Shown here: piece by piece, positions 35,891-46,590 of the stretch
How positions within the stretch are numbered: the first letter of the stretch is position 1
How the letters are laid out: each line of letters opens with the position of its first letter
DNA from: Siphlonurus alternatus
Lineage: Eukaryota; Arthropoda; Insecta; Ephemeroptera; Siphlonuridae
NCBI GenBank assembly: GCA_949825025.1
Contig: OX463780.1
Span: 47,389,280 to 47,453,279 of the forward strand
DNA: 64,000 nt
Direction of reading: 5' to 3'
Made by a program: the position numbers and the translations under genes
Notes under the pieces: generated by a model
Seen by the model: the letters and a program-made list of their open reading frames with translations, nothing else
What the model was told of the DNA's origin: nothing
Database searches by the model: none

Positions 35891-38618
35891 CCTAAAAAGT
35901 AGTATAGTACCCCCATTAAGTGTGCATGATAAAAAAGTAAAGCTTGAAAATTGCAATTTTCAATTAACTGTTACAATTTTACTATTTTATGAATAATATC
36001 AAACGTATTTTCAATTTGAAGATTATAAAATATGTATTATTATTCGTATATTTATATTTGTGCCACTTTATAACGAAATTAATTTCTATCTTTTTTTTTT
36101 TTTTGTGAATTTGTTATCAATTAAATTTCAGTAAATGAATATAAACTATATTAATATTTCAACAAACAAAATTTTATTAATTATAAATTTATAATCAAAT
36201 ATTATTTTTATCAATTAATTTATTATCAATAGCTTTTTACATCGAATGTACTACTTATTTTACAGTTATTTTAAAAGCTTTGTAAAAATGTATAATTAAT
36301 TCTGGAAATTGAGTTAGTAGCGAGCGTTTCTATTTTTGGTGTGCATGTTTTAATTCACCTACACGTTCTGGATTTGAGCTTTCATCTACGGCAGTATATG
36401 CGGTGTGTGATTGCAAAGAGGGCAAATTCAGCGTACGTTAAGTGCACCGTCTCCTATATTATTCTCTTTCTCTGTGAACGAGTAACGTGGTTTTATATAG
36501 CACTGATGGCCAACATATACACAGGTACTCTATAGTGGAAATGAAAGTACAAAATTAATTAAATGATGGTACAGTGATGTCAAAAAGGGAGATGGAAATT
36601 TTCAATCAATTTCTTTTTTATATTAGTAATTAATTTACCGTAAAAAATACAAACCATTTAAATTTTTGATTTTTTTTTTATATTATCCTGGAATAATTTT
36701 CAAATTTGTGTAATTTTGCTGTATTTTTTATTTTTATTTTTATTATAAGGTAAAGTTCAATATAAAATGAAATTTTTTATTATTCAGGACATGCATGTTA
36801 ATAATAAATTTTTAAAAAAAAATTTAAGATACATTTAAATTTAAAATTAATAATTTTAATACAACGTCTTTGTAATTATAGCAATTACAAAGAAAATAAT
36901 TTTCACTGATTGATTAAATATAAAACAGAATGGTCAGGTATAAATAACGCTACGATTAATATTATATAAGTGTCTTTAATTAATATCAACGTTAAAATAT
37001 TTGGTATAATGAAACTATACTAAAAGTTTGGTTCATGTTCGACCAATGAGGTTCTTCGTTACAAACTGTCAACCAATGACTAAGGACGTTACAAAATGAC
37101 TAGATTTAACCAATTTAAATGTGATGCGTTTGAATATATATAGTAAATACTGATTTATTTGCAAATATCATATAACACAACTACTATATGATCAAATGTT
37201 ATATATTTCAAAGTACCATATGCAGATAGATTTCTCTCGTTAAATCAGTATATAATATCTACCCAAAGTGTTAAATTTCATGTACACTAGAACTAATGAG
37301 TCAATTTGAATCGTGTAATCCTAATAGTGTAAATTTTGGCATCACTTCTATCCCCATGATCACATTTCATGGCTACCGCGTACATCCACAACATACCAGC
37401 TTTGTATTTTTGGACAATGCTATTTTTGACTATGTACTGTAGATTGAAATCTGAGCTTCATGTATACAGTAATATTACATTGAAGTTGTTATGGCTAATT
37501 TATAATAAATGCTACCTTATCAATTGAAAAAGTGATGAAATTTGGCAAAGTGACAACAATCATGTTTTTACGCGATACTGATGTTAAAAAAATAGCAATT
37601 GAAAGTGTGATCTTAATCAGGACTATTCCTCTATTCTTAGAGGTATGGTCACCACCAGCTTAGGGAGGCCGAATTCTGAATTCTGATTAGCAGGAAAAAA
37701 ATATTTTTGTTAAAACGCTCTCCTATTGGCTAAACATGATCTAAATATGCTGGATGTTTTGCATCAAAAGTAATTAAATGATACTTAAAACTAATAAAAA
37801 AATAAAAACAACAACAGCAATTTATGACAAAACAAGTTTATTTATTTAAAAAACATGAATTTTGAAATAAAAAGTATCCTGCAAGTAAAATAATTGCAAA
37901 ATTAATTAACTTAGAATATTATGAAAATTGAACAGTAAAAAAAAAATGTGCCATTGAGTTAATATTTCAATGTTAAAATAGTTTCCACATTCAATCGTAT
38001 GTTATGTAGTTAGTAACAAAGAGTGGGACATAGCCATATACACATTGGACTAGGATATGTCGCGTTATATTATAATACTCTTGTATCAAAATTTATCTCT
38101 CTTTACTATAATATATTTCAAAACTCACTAACTAAAAAAAATGACTTTTGACATAGTTTACTACTAGTATACCTGACATATACTAGGTACCAAGGTTGCA
38201 TTAAATGTTAACCGCCCTCCATTAGAGCATTGATACAGATGGTGGTCGCCATCAATTTTGCATCTACCTGTGGAGCCCCCCCTCAGAAAACATGGTCCGT
38301 GAACCACCGAGAACACGGTCCAACATTAATAATGTAATCACATCTGTTCTACGTCACAAATAAATTTGTAATAAGAGTAAGGAATTAAACTTTGTTGTCA
38401 GGAAGGTATATTTTGTATAGGATGCTAAAATCTCTTTGAGCTAGCAAAAGAAAAGGAAAATATTAAGTTCGAGTCTTATTATTGTTTAACATAGTATTAT
38501 AAATTATAAATATATAATTATTTTTGTTTATGATACCCTGAGTCTTCTACTTAATAGTCTTAATACTAATTACTCACGAATTTTGAAACACTGAACCAAA
38601 GAATTAACCTTTTAAATT
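35891..38618. other. Gene-free intronic DNA
   Basis: AT-rich. GC-richer patches at 36340-36460 and 38205-38330 have short open plus frames but no convincing exon boundaries. Confidence 0.4.
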
Positions 38619-38819
38619 CATTGACCAAAACTTCCGAAAACCTAATGGGAAACCTATAAACTTAAGCCTTGTAATCCATCCTGGAATTTGCCCACGAATG
38701 AGAAAAACTTGGAAACCTCAGCCATGATGGACGCTACAGCTTTTATCAATAAACTGGAAGTGCAATGGTCCAAAGCCAGGAGAACCACATAGTGGAAAAG
38801 CACAACGATTTACCCCTGG
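38619..38819 (-). mobile_element. SINE-like repeat (copy opposed to 35645)
   Basis: On the minus strand it reads AAATCGTTGTGCTTTTCCAC, GCGTCCATCATGGCTGAGG, TTTCCAAGTTTTTCTCATT and CCAGGATGGATTACAAGG, paralleling 35645-35890. The two copies face each other 2.7 kb apart and could form a long-range inverted repeat in the pre-mRNA. Confidence 0.6.
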
Positions 38820-39164
38820 GTGGGAAACGAGATTTTACTGATAAACATTTATTATAAATTATATTTGTTTTTCTATACAGGCCACTGCATGACTTGCTTT
38901 TTAGATATTATTTTGTAGCATCTTTAACAAACTGATCATTTAATATGTTAAATTATTTTTAATTATCGCACACAGCTCTGATTCCATTGTTTATAACAAA
39001 GTCCTTAACGTGGAGTAATTTGTAAATATTGAGTTAAAAAATCTAACTTATTTGCCAGAAGATGGTATTCATAATAATAGCTATAAATAGTAATAATATT
39101 AACCAATATTTTTCTGTTACTTAATAAAATGCCTTTTATACTGTACAGCGTTTTTCCCAAAAGT

Positions 39165-39170
39165 TTTATT
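39165..39170 (-). terminator. Polyadenylation signal AATAAA
   Basis: AATAAA on the minus strand, 7 nt after the stop codon of the minus-strand exon at 39178. A chance AATAAA is common in AT-rich DNA, so its value lies in its position. The implied 3' UTR is very short. Confidence 0.4.
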
Positions 39171-39177
39171 CGTACAG

Positions 39178-39469
39178 TCATTTACACAAAACAATGACAA
39201 CTGCCACGCCCACAACCAACAACAGTACTAATGTGAGAGTGGTGCTGGGAGCTGTTTTTGTTACAAATGACTGTACCTTCTTGCACTTGGTACATGAAGT
39301 ATCAAGGTATGACATGGTTTGTGTATGTGTACCTTTGGACAGCACGGACTTAACTCCTGCTTTACTTGCTAGAGCTGCAGCTCCAATATAGACAGAGAGA
39401 TGCAGATTTTGCAAGGATGTACCCAGATCAAAATAGTTTTGGTTCACCAAGCCTCCATAGACTGCTTGT
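39178..39469 (-). CDS. Candidate terminal exon of a tail-anchored membrane protein
   Basis: On the minus strand a pyrimidine-rich tract ending TTTGTTTGTAG gives an acceptor, and the exon opens in frame ..A CAA GCA GTC TAT GGA. About 96 residues follow to a TGA. The sequence has a CxxC (CTKC) about 35 residues from the end. It closes with a hydrophobic segment of about 19 residues (TLTLVLLLVVGVAVVIVLC) and a final Lys, the layout of a C-terminal tail anchor for ER or outer mitochondrial membrane. Base composition is coding-like rather than AT-rich, and AATAAA follows the stop. Without the splice the frame extends upstream to about 39612, antisense to the plus-strand exon at 39551, so an intronless gene is the alternative. 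No upstream partner exon was identified and the family is not recognised. Confidence 0.5.
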
Positions 39470-39550
39470 CTACAAACAAAGCAGAAGTTTGTGGTGTCCA
39501 GAGGTTTCGTGACGTCACAATTTGCTGATTGTTGTCGTTTGTTGTTACAG

Positions 39551-39619
39551 AGCGACAGCAGCCTCGCGGACGCTGAAAGCATCGGCCTGAGTCGGGGCGA
39601 CATGACGGCCATCAACTCG
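39551..39619 (+). CDS. Candidate internal coding exon of the gene starting at 31123
   Basis: A 69-nt GC-rich block preceded by a T-rich tract and TTGTTACAG and followed by TCG|GTGAGT, a near-consensus donor. Only one frame is open (23 codons beginning S-D-S-S-L-A-D-A-E and ending G-D-M-T-A-I-N-S); both other plus frames contain TGA. It starts and ends in phase 0 and so can follow the 11-codon exon at 31123. The residues are mostly polar and acidic with Ser clusters, suggesting a disordered N-terminal region. No family recognised. The next exon downstream was not identified with confidence; the block at 52427 is one weak possibility. The minus-strand frame of the 39178 exon runs antisense through this block if unspliced. 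Confidence 0.6.
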
Positions 39620-39640
39620 GTGAGTTACGTGGGTACCTGT

Positions 39641-39655
39641 GGGGGGGGGGGGGGG
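39641..39655 (+). repeat. Poly(G) run of 15 beside a 5' splice site
   Basis: Fifteen consecutive G starting 22 nt after the exon end at 39619, inside the following intron. Long G runs near donors can bind hnRNP H/F proteins or form quadruplexes. Function here is inferred only from position. Confidence 0.85.
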
Positions 39656-39972
39656 TAATTAATATTACACTTTTCATAGATTTTCTAGTTGAAATATTAG
39701 GTCTTTACATCCTTTATACGTCTGAAATATTCTTATCACGTCTTTGTACCTAAAAAACACATCTTGTCCTCGCTCAAAGTGAGGATGAAATAAGAATGCT
39801 TTTCTAACAATTTATGCCAATAAGAAAATACGTAATCTCGTCTTTTTTCCTCTTTTCTACCCCTCCAAAATGGTGCAAAATAGATGGGAAAAAGACGTTA
39901 CAAGTGATTAATAGATGAAAATTATATCAACCCGATTTTAACTAAATCGTCTACGTGACTAAGATATTTTTA

Positions 39973-40118
39973 AATTGGACGCGATTCACACAGGAATATA
40001 TCCGTAGGTTTCTCTCTATCCATAAGATAAGTGTCATTGAGTTAGGCTGGTGATAACTGTAATTAGTAAGAAGCTTAGTTATATTTCAGGTTAACTTTTT
40101 CGTGAATCGCGTCCAATT
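39973..40118. mobile_element. Foldback MITE, ATTCAC-end group (copy 3)
   Basis: 146 bp with ends AATTGGACGCGATTCAC and GTGAATCGCGTCCAATT. The right-end arm GCGATTCACGAAAAAGTTAA closely resembles the left end of the element at 906 (GCGATTCACGAAAGAGTTAC). Beyond the ends pairing is weak. A degraded relative may end at 40800-40815 (CTCGTGAATCACAGCC). Confidence 0.75.
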
Positions 40119-43100
40119 ATAATAATTATTAAAACATCATATATTTCACTCTTATTTCTAGATTAATCTACAAAAAGATAAAAAGTTATTATTAAAAAAA
40201 TGAGGATAGAATTGATGATAAAAACCAAACAAAAGACAGCTGAGTAAGTACACCTGTCAAATAGTGTTATGACATGGATTGTTTTAAACACAAAAGGTAA
40301 ATTTCTGCATTTTTATACCATAATCTCGAGGAAAACAGAATAGAAAATATTTTATTTAAGCTGGCCACTTTTAATTGCATTAATTAAATCTACTGGCCAG
40401 TTTGTTTGAAGCTCTAATTTTTCAACTGACTGAATATTGAAGCAATTCGCATCAAAGGCAATGAACATGCATAGCACCGTAACCAAATCGCAGATTAGCC
40501 ATATCAAGTTTGCGTTTGATAATTTTGATATATAAAGTTATTATACAAACACCATCAGTAAATAATAAAGGTAAAAAAATAGAGTTTTAATGGCAAAAGG
40601 TATGAAGTCGAATAAAATCAAACTTTGATTGGATGATATCATAATTAAGATTTTCAGTCAATTTTTTAGACCAATTTTTTTATACAAAATTTTAGCACAT
40701 TACATACGGTACTACAAAAGAGATAATATATCCAAAATTCTCACTAACCGCCTTTAGTGTCATTGAGCGGTTATTAACCGTGGATAATTGAACATGTCCC
40801 CTCGTGAATCACAGCCAAGATTATTTATGCCTTATACTTTTGCCTTCATTTTACTAATCTTATAAATAATATTTTTTCTCTGATATTGATACAAATTGTT
40901 CTTGCAGTTTCTTTTTGTGTACAGTAGGAAATTTTACACTAATTAATTATGTATCAACAGTTAAAAAATGGTGAAGCATTTCTTAGTTATCTTCACTGCA
41001 TTTGTAATTTTCTTGACTTGTGCCAATCATTGTAAAATTTTAAAATAAAGGCAACTGTATAATGTACAATAATATTTTATGTTCGTATTATCGTCAGCTG
41101 AAAATTCAAATGATTTTACAATAATACTCAGTTTCATATTATATTTAACGTATTACAAAATCTTATAGCATTAAATATAAAATTTACATGGTCAGTTTTG
41201 CTGATATAATTACATTTTTATCATTTTATTGCAATTTTTGTTATCAAAGCATAGCAAAAAAATTATTACGTTTTTTTTTTATGTGAAATTAATCAATGGA
41301 AAACTTTTTTTTCATAAACTCAGTTCGTATTTTCATATGACAAATATATAATATGTTATATCCAATATATATTAAAACTCTGTAGCATTACTGATGTTTG
41401 AAAACGTAAACAAATTTGTTTTTTCTTTTCAAACGAAAACTAATTTTAAATCCATGCTCCCCTTTTCAAAAGAACTCTATACACATGTTTGTAAAAAATC
41501 AATTTATGAAAATATAATTATATATACATTTTTTTTTTTAAAAAATGTTAAATTAAAATCATACAAACAGTTGAATGTTCGTATTAAAAATATATATATA
41601 TATATTAATGAAAACATTTTATTTTGCTAACAGATTTATATTAATTTTTATATTTTTTCCCGCGCGATATTTTCAAAAATTTAAAGTTGGTAAAATCGTT
41701 AATGTGAATCTCACACTGATTATCTATACTCTATGTAGTTCTTTGGAAACCAAAAATATATTATATAATAGTACTGTGTATTCAATTACTCTGCAATTAG
41801 TGCAATTTATTTATCTATATGACAAGATTATAACTGCAAGCATGAAATATTGTAATGTATTCAAAACGAACACTTCGATTCAAAAACTTGATTCCAATTA
41901 TTTTTATTTTATTCTACCAGAACCCTCTTTATGTACTGATATAATATAAAGAAGGTCCTTGTTTTGGTACATAAAAAGAGTCCTGGTTTTACTTTATCCT
42001 GTGGGTTTTCCTGCCAACAATACAAATTTTACATAAAAATACTTAATTAATTACTTTAATTATTAACTACTTATTAAGACCTTCTCTGTCTCCATTCTAG
42101 TGGACTGCAAACGTTTATGGGGTTCATAATATTCTAATATATTTTATCAATTTTATAAAAAAATCCAAAAATTGTTCATTAAATTCCTTGCATTACATAT
42201 TAAATTTAAACTGGTGTATAATTATGTGTGATGTAGTTTCCAAATACAGTACAGCTGTTTTTTAGAGCTTTCTTTTAAAATGGCAATTCCATCAACCATG
42301 TGGAATTCTTGTCTGAAATTTTAAATTTCGTGTTTGAAATATTTTCAAGTCACTCATGAATATATCAAATTATTGGAAATTGTTGTCCCTTTTATAATAG
42401 CATTTAAATTATACCTGAAAATAGCGTGGACTTAACTAAAAAAAAAAACTCTTAAATTGTCTTCTTTCAAGTTTAATTTACATATTAATGCCCCTTTATT
42501 TTATAATAAATAATTAATTATTAAATTAAAAGTTAATTCAAATTTACAAAATGAATACATAGTAAGTTGATGTACTTTTACATACCATATGTATGCTGGG
42601 CAATCTCCGCCGCTCCTTCGAATGATAATATTTATCATTCGAATACATAGTAGTTTAGGTTTTGAATTAATCGAGGAAAGGAATATAAAGTAGATTAATT
42701 TAAAATTAAAATTGTTAATACAAATATTATTTAATATTATTAAGTATATTTTTTCATTTTTTTCTATACATCATTGTTTATGATAAAATTTATTTATTAT
42801 AATATTTATTGCGGTATATAAATACAATTCATGGGAAATATGACTGTAAAATTGTTTACGTAATATACTGTATAACATAGACGAATCTCAAAAATGTATT
42901 CATATCATCAAATCAATAAATATAATTACAATAATCACTGAATTATTCATAACATTCGGTCACTGCACAATTAAATTATTTCCATTTGATTTTATCGTAT
43001 CAGTCTATTATAGATCATGTCAAAGAATCTTAGATTTATATTTAGTTACCCTGTCTTTTGAATCTAAAAAAAAAAGAGGGGAGAAAATAGAACACCATAT

Positions 43101-43389
43101 ATAAGGATAAAAATCTGAACAGAGTCTAAAAAATGATCTCTGGAAGGAAAATTACAATGCAGTACGTACCTTAAAATCAAAATCCTATAGATAAAAAAAA
43201 AACTTTTCCCTTCTTTTTTCACCTTATTATACCATGACTAACTAAAAGAAAACCACAAATTTGATTTCTCTTGTTATCCTCTCACTCTGAAATCAAACCC
43301 CATGGAGTTTTGATATCTGTGAGCTCGTGTGTCGGAGCTGACAATTGGATTGAAGAGAGCCAGTAATGAAGTAAAAGAGTCGATGAGTC
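40119..43389. other. Gene-free AT-rich DNA
   Basis: No exon was recognised. AT-rich open frames at 41394-41949 match chance expectation for such composition. A 27-bp near-palindrome (TTCGAATGATAA...TTATCATTCGAA) lies at 42617-42643. Confidence 0.45.
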
Positions 43390-43545
43390 GCCCGACTTGA
43401 GGTTTTGCTTCCGCTCGACCGAGGGAGAAAAATAGCGAAGATTTTCAGTGTGACGCCCGCACCTCGCGATTAGGTTAGGGCTCGGGTGTTCTACTTTCAA
43501 GCCAGCAAGGGTGCGGTGGAGAAGATGAGGGTGCGAATAATGGAT
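43390..43545. other. GC-rich patch, exon or promoter candidate
   Basis: CpG-containing block, open on the minus strand for about 100 codons (43584-43282), with a pyrimidine-rich minus-strand tract before TTGAAAG and a possible donor GCGAG|GTGCGG. The encoded residues resemble no family I know. A promoter CpG cluster is the main alternative. Confidence 0.25.
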
Positions 43546-44520
43546 GAGCTTTTCCAAGGAGGATAAAAACAAAAGATACGACACTCAATTGTCAACGCAA
43601 ATTACAATGAAAATTACTGTAAAACAATTATTTCATTTTAAATATTTTTTTTTTTATCTGCCAATTTTCAAACATAAAAATACAAATATTGAAATGCAAG
43701 TAATTTGAACGAGAAGGTCAAAAAAATATAGAGTATATTATTAGAACATAAATTGCAAGTAAGCCACCTTAACAATCAACTATAACGTTTTAACAGATTT
43801 TTAAAATTACTCTAACTTGAAATTTGCTTGACACATATAGGTAGATTATTATACAATCTAATACACATTGCGAGGGGGCCTTTATTACAAAGTTCGAGCC
43901 TACATGTTGAAAGGGTTATTGTTAAATTTTTATTTCTAGTTTGATAGTTGTAATTATTTGATACTTTAAAATGTAAATGAAAAATGTTTAGGTTTTGGAG
44001 CTGGACAAAAGAGATAAAAAAAGAACATTATTTTGATTTAACCGCAATTTTGAGAGCCTTCACGTTTTTTGGGGTACATTTTCTAAAAAAGATCCACTCT
44101 GTAGCTCCTGATTCAAATTTCACAAACACGTACGTTCAATAAAAAAAAATACACTTGTTTTTAAGCTTTTAAAAGCTACATTAGTCAATAAGTCTTAAAA
44201 TTCTAAAAGTCATATAAATCTAACGCTAATGACATCCATTAAATATTGTAAATTGAAAAAAATGATCAACATTATTAGAATTACTTGGTTCTTATGTTTA
44301 CTCCAAAAAAAAAAATAACAAAAAATATGTGATGTAGGTAGTAACACAACTTAGTAATTTAATACTAATTAAAAAAAATATTGATAAGCTATTATTGTAG
44401 TTCAAAAAAATGTGGCAAATGAAACTGATTGCTGAGCAGTTTTTTCACAAGAGTGTTCATTCACCCTATATTCCCCCTCAAACCCAAACCTATAACGCAT
44501 TATTTTGTCTTTTTTTAAAT
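43546..44520. other. Gene-free AT-rich DNA
   Basis: No supported feature. Confidence 0.5.
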
Positions 44521-44523
44521 TGT

Positions 44524-44555
44524 TTTAATGGACAACATGCATGAATTTTTTTAAT
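44524..44555 (+). mobile_element. Solo end of the AATGGACAAC family
   Basis: AATGGACAACATGCATGAAT matches the terminal 20 bp of the elements at 14258 and 18995, but the match ends soon after and no opposite end follows. It is a truncated remnant. Confidence 0.55.
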
Positions 44556-44935
44556 TGAATATAATTAATTTATGATCATTTTTTTAATCCTCTAACACTC
44601 TAAAAATTAATCCTGATGTTTCGCATTTACTTAATTATTCTAGTTTGTTAAATATTTACATAACAATGACGTCACAGTTTTTTGCAGCATGATTTTAATC
44701 ATAGACAAAAATCACATCACTTGAGGATCCTTTATATCGAAATATACAATAAAAATTGTTCGCTGAGAACACCAGTACATGTGAAGACCATACGGGAGTT
44801 TATTGTTTACGTTTTGGGTAGCACGGAAATGCCCGAATCCGCCCGAAGATCTTCGGAATGTAGGCAGAAAACCCTAAAATCTTATGCTGTGCAGGTTAAT
44901 GTAACTCACAACATCTCTTTTTTAATAATAGTTCG

Positions 44936-45090
44936 TTCTTGTCACCATCTATGAAGAAAATTCTAAGAATAGCCAGGAGAAATTTATATAATTCCGATAC
45001 CAACTTTAGCAGGTATCTGCTATATCCGGCTGACAATGTTTTGCCTACAAAATCGTGACGTTGTTTTATGACGTATGGTGAAAGACCCGT
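44936..45090 (-). repeat. Dispersed repeat, copy paired with 22648-22812
   Basis: The reverse complement matches 22648-22812 through the blocks GGGTCTTTCACCATACGTCA, TTTTGTAGGCAAAACATTGT, GCTAAAGTTGGT and TTTCTCCTGGCT. The minus-strand open frame crossing it (45243-44896) is therefore doubtful as a gene. Confidence 0.7.
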
Positions 45091-45099
45091 ATATTCACT

Positions 45100-45245
45100 T
45101 ACTTTAGTGCTACCTCTCTGACGACCCTCCCTGCCCCTTCCTCGCGGTTCAGAGATGACAAAGCTCCACCCCCTCGGGTGCACGCGAGAGAGAAGACTGC
45201 ATTTTGGCAAGCGCAGCGTCAACACGGCACGAAATATCGCCAAAC
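45100..45245. other. GC-rich patch, promoter or exon candidate
   Basis: CpG-rich block next to the repeat at 44936. Plus-strand (45155 onward) and minus-strand frames are both open, so coding strand cannot be chosen. No splice pair stands out. Confidence 0.2.
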
Positions 45246-45599
45246 TTTTGCCAGCTTTTAATTATCTTCTGTTCAACTTTTACTTTACCCCACAATTTAT
45301 AACTTTCATATACTTTTTTTTTTTTTTTTTTTCAGAAAAAGTTGGATTATTTTTTAAAAAAACATGCATTTTTATCTAAATAAAATTACAGTTCACTGAT
45401 TTTATTAGAAAAATCAGAAAAGTTATATTTAATATAAAAATAATTTTATAAAAACTTTATATTTCTTTTGATTTTAAAATATTGACATTTTTATCCCCTG
45501 GTTTTCATTTTGTTTGTTATTAAGTCTCAAGAGTTTATTAACGAGATACCCACTTTTTGTTTGATTTGGTAAAATTGTGTTGTTTGAAGATACTCTAAT
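45246..45599. other. Gene-free AT-rich DNA
   Basis: Contains a T-run near 45316-45332; no exon signal. Confidence 0.5.
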
Positions 45600-45820
45600 C
45601 TTGAGCAGTTACTTTAGCTAAGAGCTTGCTTGTGAACACTCGGTATAGCTTGCAATTAGTTATTCGTGCGTGTCTTGGGTAAAGTGCGCATCGTCGAGAA
45701 ATCCTCGTGAACCACACGGAGAAATATTGACTCGCAGCATCTCTCGTGGCCTGTCCAAGGCAACTTCACGTGAAGGTAGTACAAAGACCTTCATGTCTTA
45801 TTTATATAGTACGTGGGTGT

Positions 45821-46327
45821 ATGGCTGAAGTCGGTCTATTCTCAAAAACGGATCAAGAAGAAAAGGAGAAGTGTCTTATTTATAAAAAAATGTCAGAGGT
45901 TCACGGTTTTCAAAGACCGTTATATAATATGTGTATGAGCTGTCTGCTTTATTATGATTTACATCTCATAATTGCACTCACCTGCATGATAGCTCATTAT
46001 TGCAGACTATTATGTTATTATTATCATGTTGTTATTTTATTTTTGGACTTAAGTTTATGTACCTCTGGAATTGTTGTCTGCATTCTAGCCAGAGAACTCT
46101 TCCACTTGCTCTATAATACACTTCCGGTTCTCAATCAATTTGTTCTAGAAGTTCTTTGTATTGTACAATTCAATATGAAGTATGTAAAAAAAGCACTGTA
46201 TTTTGTATGCGAGTTGTTTCTAAGAATATGCTCTACAAGTTTGAATTTCTTGCTAGTACAATTTTTATATCAACAAATCATGCGTTTTCCATCAACTATT
46301 AAAATTTCAGGTGACTTTGTAATTTAA
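45821..46327 (+). CDS. Unusually long hydrophobic reading frame, uncertain
   Basis: From the first ATG (TGTATGGCTGAAG) the frame runs 168 codons to TAA. The uninterrupted frame begins further upstream, near 45746. It is the longest frame in the window and longer than chance alone readily gives at this base composition. The first 30 residues are charged (FSKTDQEEKEKC). The rest is rich in Leu, Cys, Ile and Tyr and could form several membrane spans. GC-richer sequence upstream (45600-45775) contains a good donor, GTGAAG|GTAGTA, and could be an untranslated first exon, in which case this frame would be intronic and spurious. No homology recognised. Confidence 0.25.
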   Translation: MAEVGLFSKTDQEEKEKCLIYKKMSEVHGFQRPLYNMCMSCLLYYDLHLIIALTCMIAHYCRLLCYYYHVVILFLDLSLCTSGIVVCILARELFHLLYNTLPVLNQFVLEVLCIVQFNMKYVKKALYFVCELFLRICSTSLNFLLVQFLYQQIMRFPSTIKISGDFVI

Positions 46328-46384
46328 CACATTTCACTAAACCTCAAATACAGAAACTGGTGAATATTATAACGATCGACGTAC

Positions 46385-46590
46385 CTCTTCACTCGTTATC
46401 TGGCATGGAAGAGATAAGAGCATCCCTTCTGGTGAACCTCGCTTGATGAATGATACAGCCTAAGATTTCCTTCACGTTTGCACCATTGACACGCGTGGTG
46501 GGCGTGGCTCCTCCGGCCATCCATCTCCCAGCACCACTAATGGCGTCAAGTGCAGTAACTAGCCTCCCACCGGTCATCAGTCTTGACCAT
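46385..46590 (-). ncRNA. Spliced exon candidate, stop-bearing or non-coding
   Basis: On the minus strand TTTATTTTGTTCTCCAG is an excellent acceptor and GAAGAG|GTACGT an excellent donor, enclosing 206 nt of GC-richer sequence. One frame is open almost to the end (beginning W-S-R-L-M-T-G-G-R-L-V) but meets TGA five bases before the donor; the other two frames stop early. It is either the last coding exon of a transcript with a 3' UTR intron or an exon of a long non-coding RNA. The plus strand is also partly open (46450-46635) but lacks comparable splice sites. Protein family not recognised. Confidence 0.4.

Larger units (their letters stand above)
31156..39550 (+). other. Proposed 8.4 kb intron
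   Basis: AT-rich sequence between the two proposed coding exons, beginning GTGACT and ending in a T-rich tract and ACAG. Nested in it are a CCGGAAGT foldback (33901), a GC-rich patch (34088), two opposed SINE copies (35645 and 38619), and the minus-strand exon at 39178-39469. The remaining stretches hold no recognisable exon. Confidence 0.4.

Noticed and set aside
41394..41949. Plus-strand frames of 78 and 124 codons
   Set aside because: Ile/Tyr/Phe/Asn-rich products with AT-rich codons like the background, no splice signals, no GC rise.
44896..45243. 115-codon minus frame
   Set aside because: Half of it lies in the repeat shared with 22648-22812, whose copies differ by frame-breaking indels.
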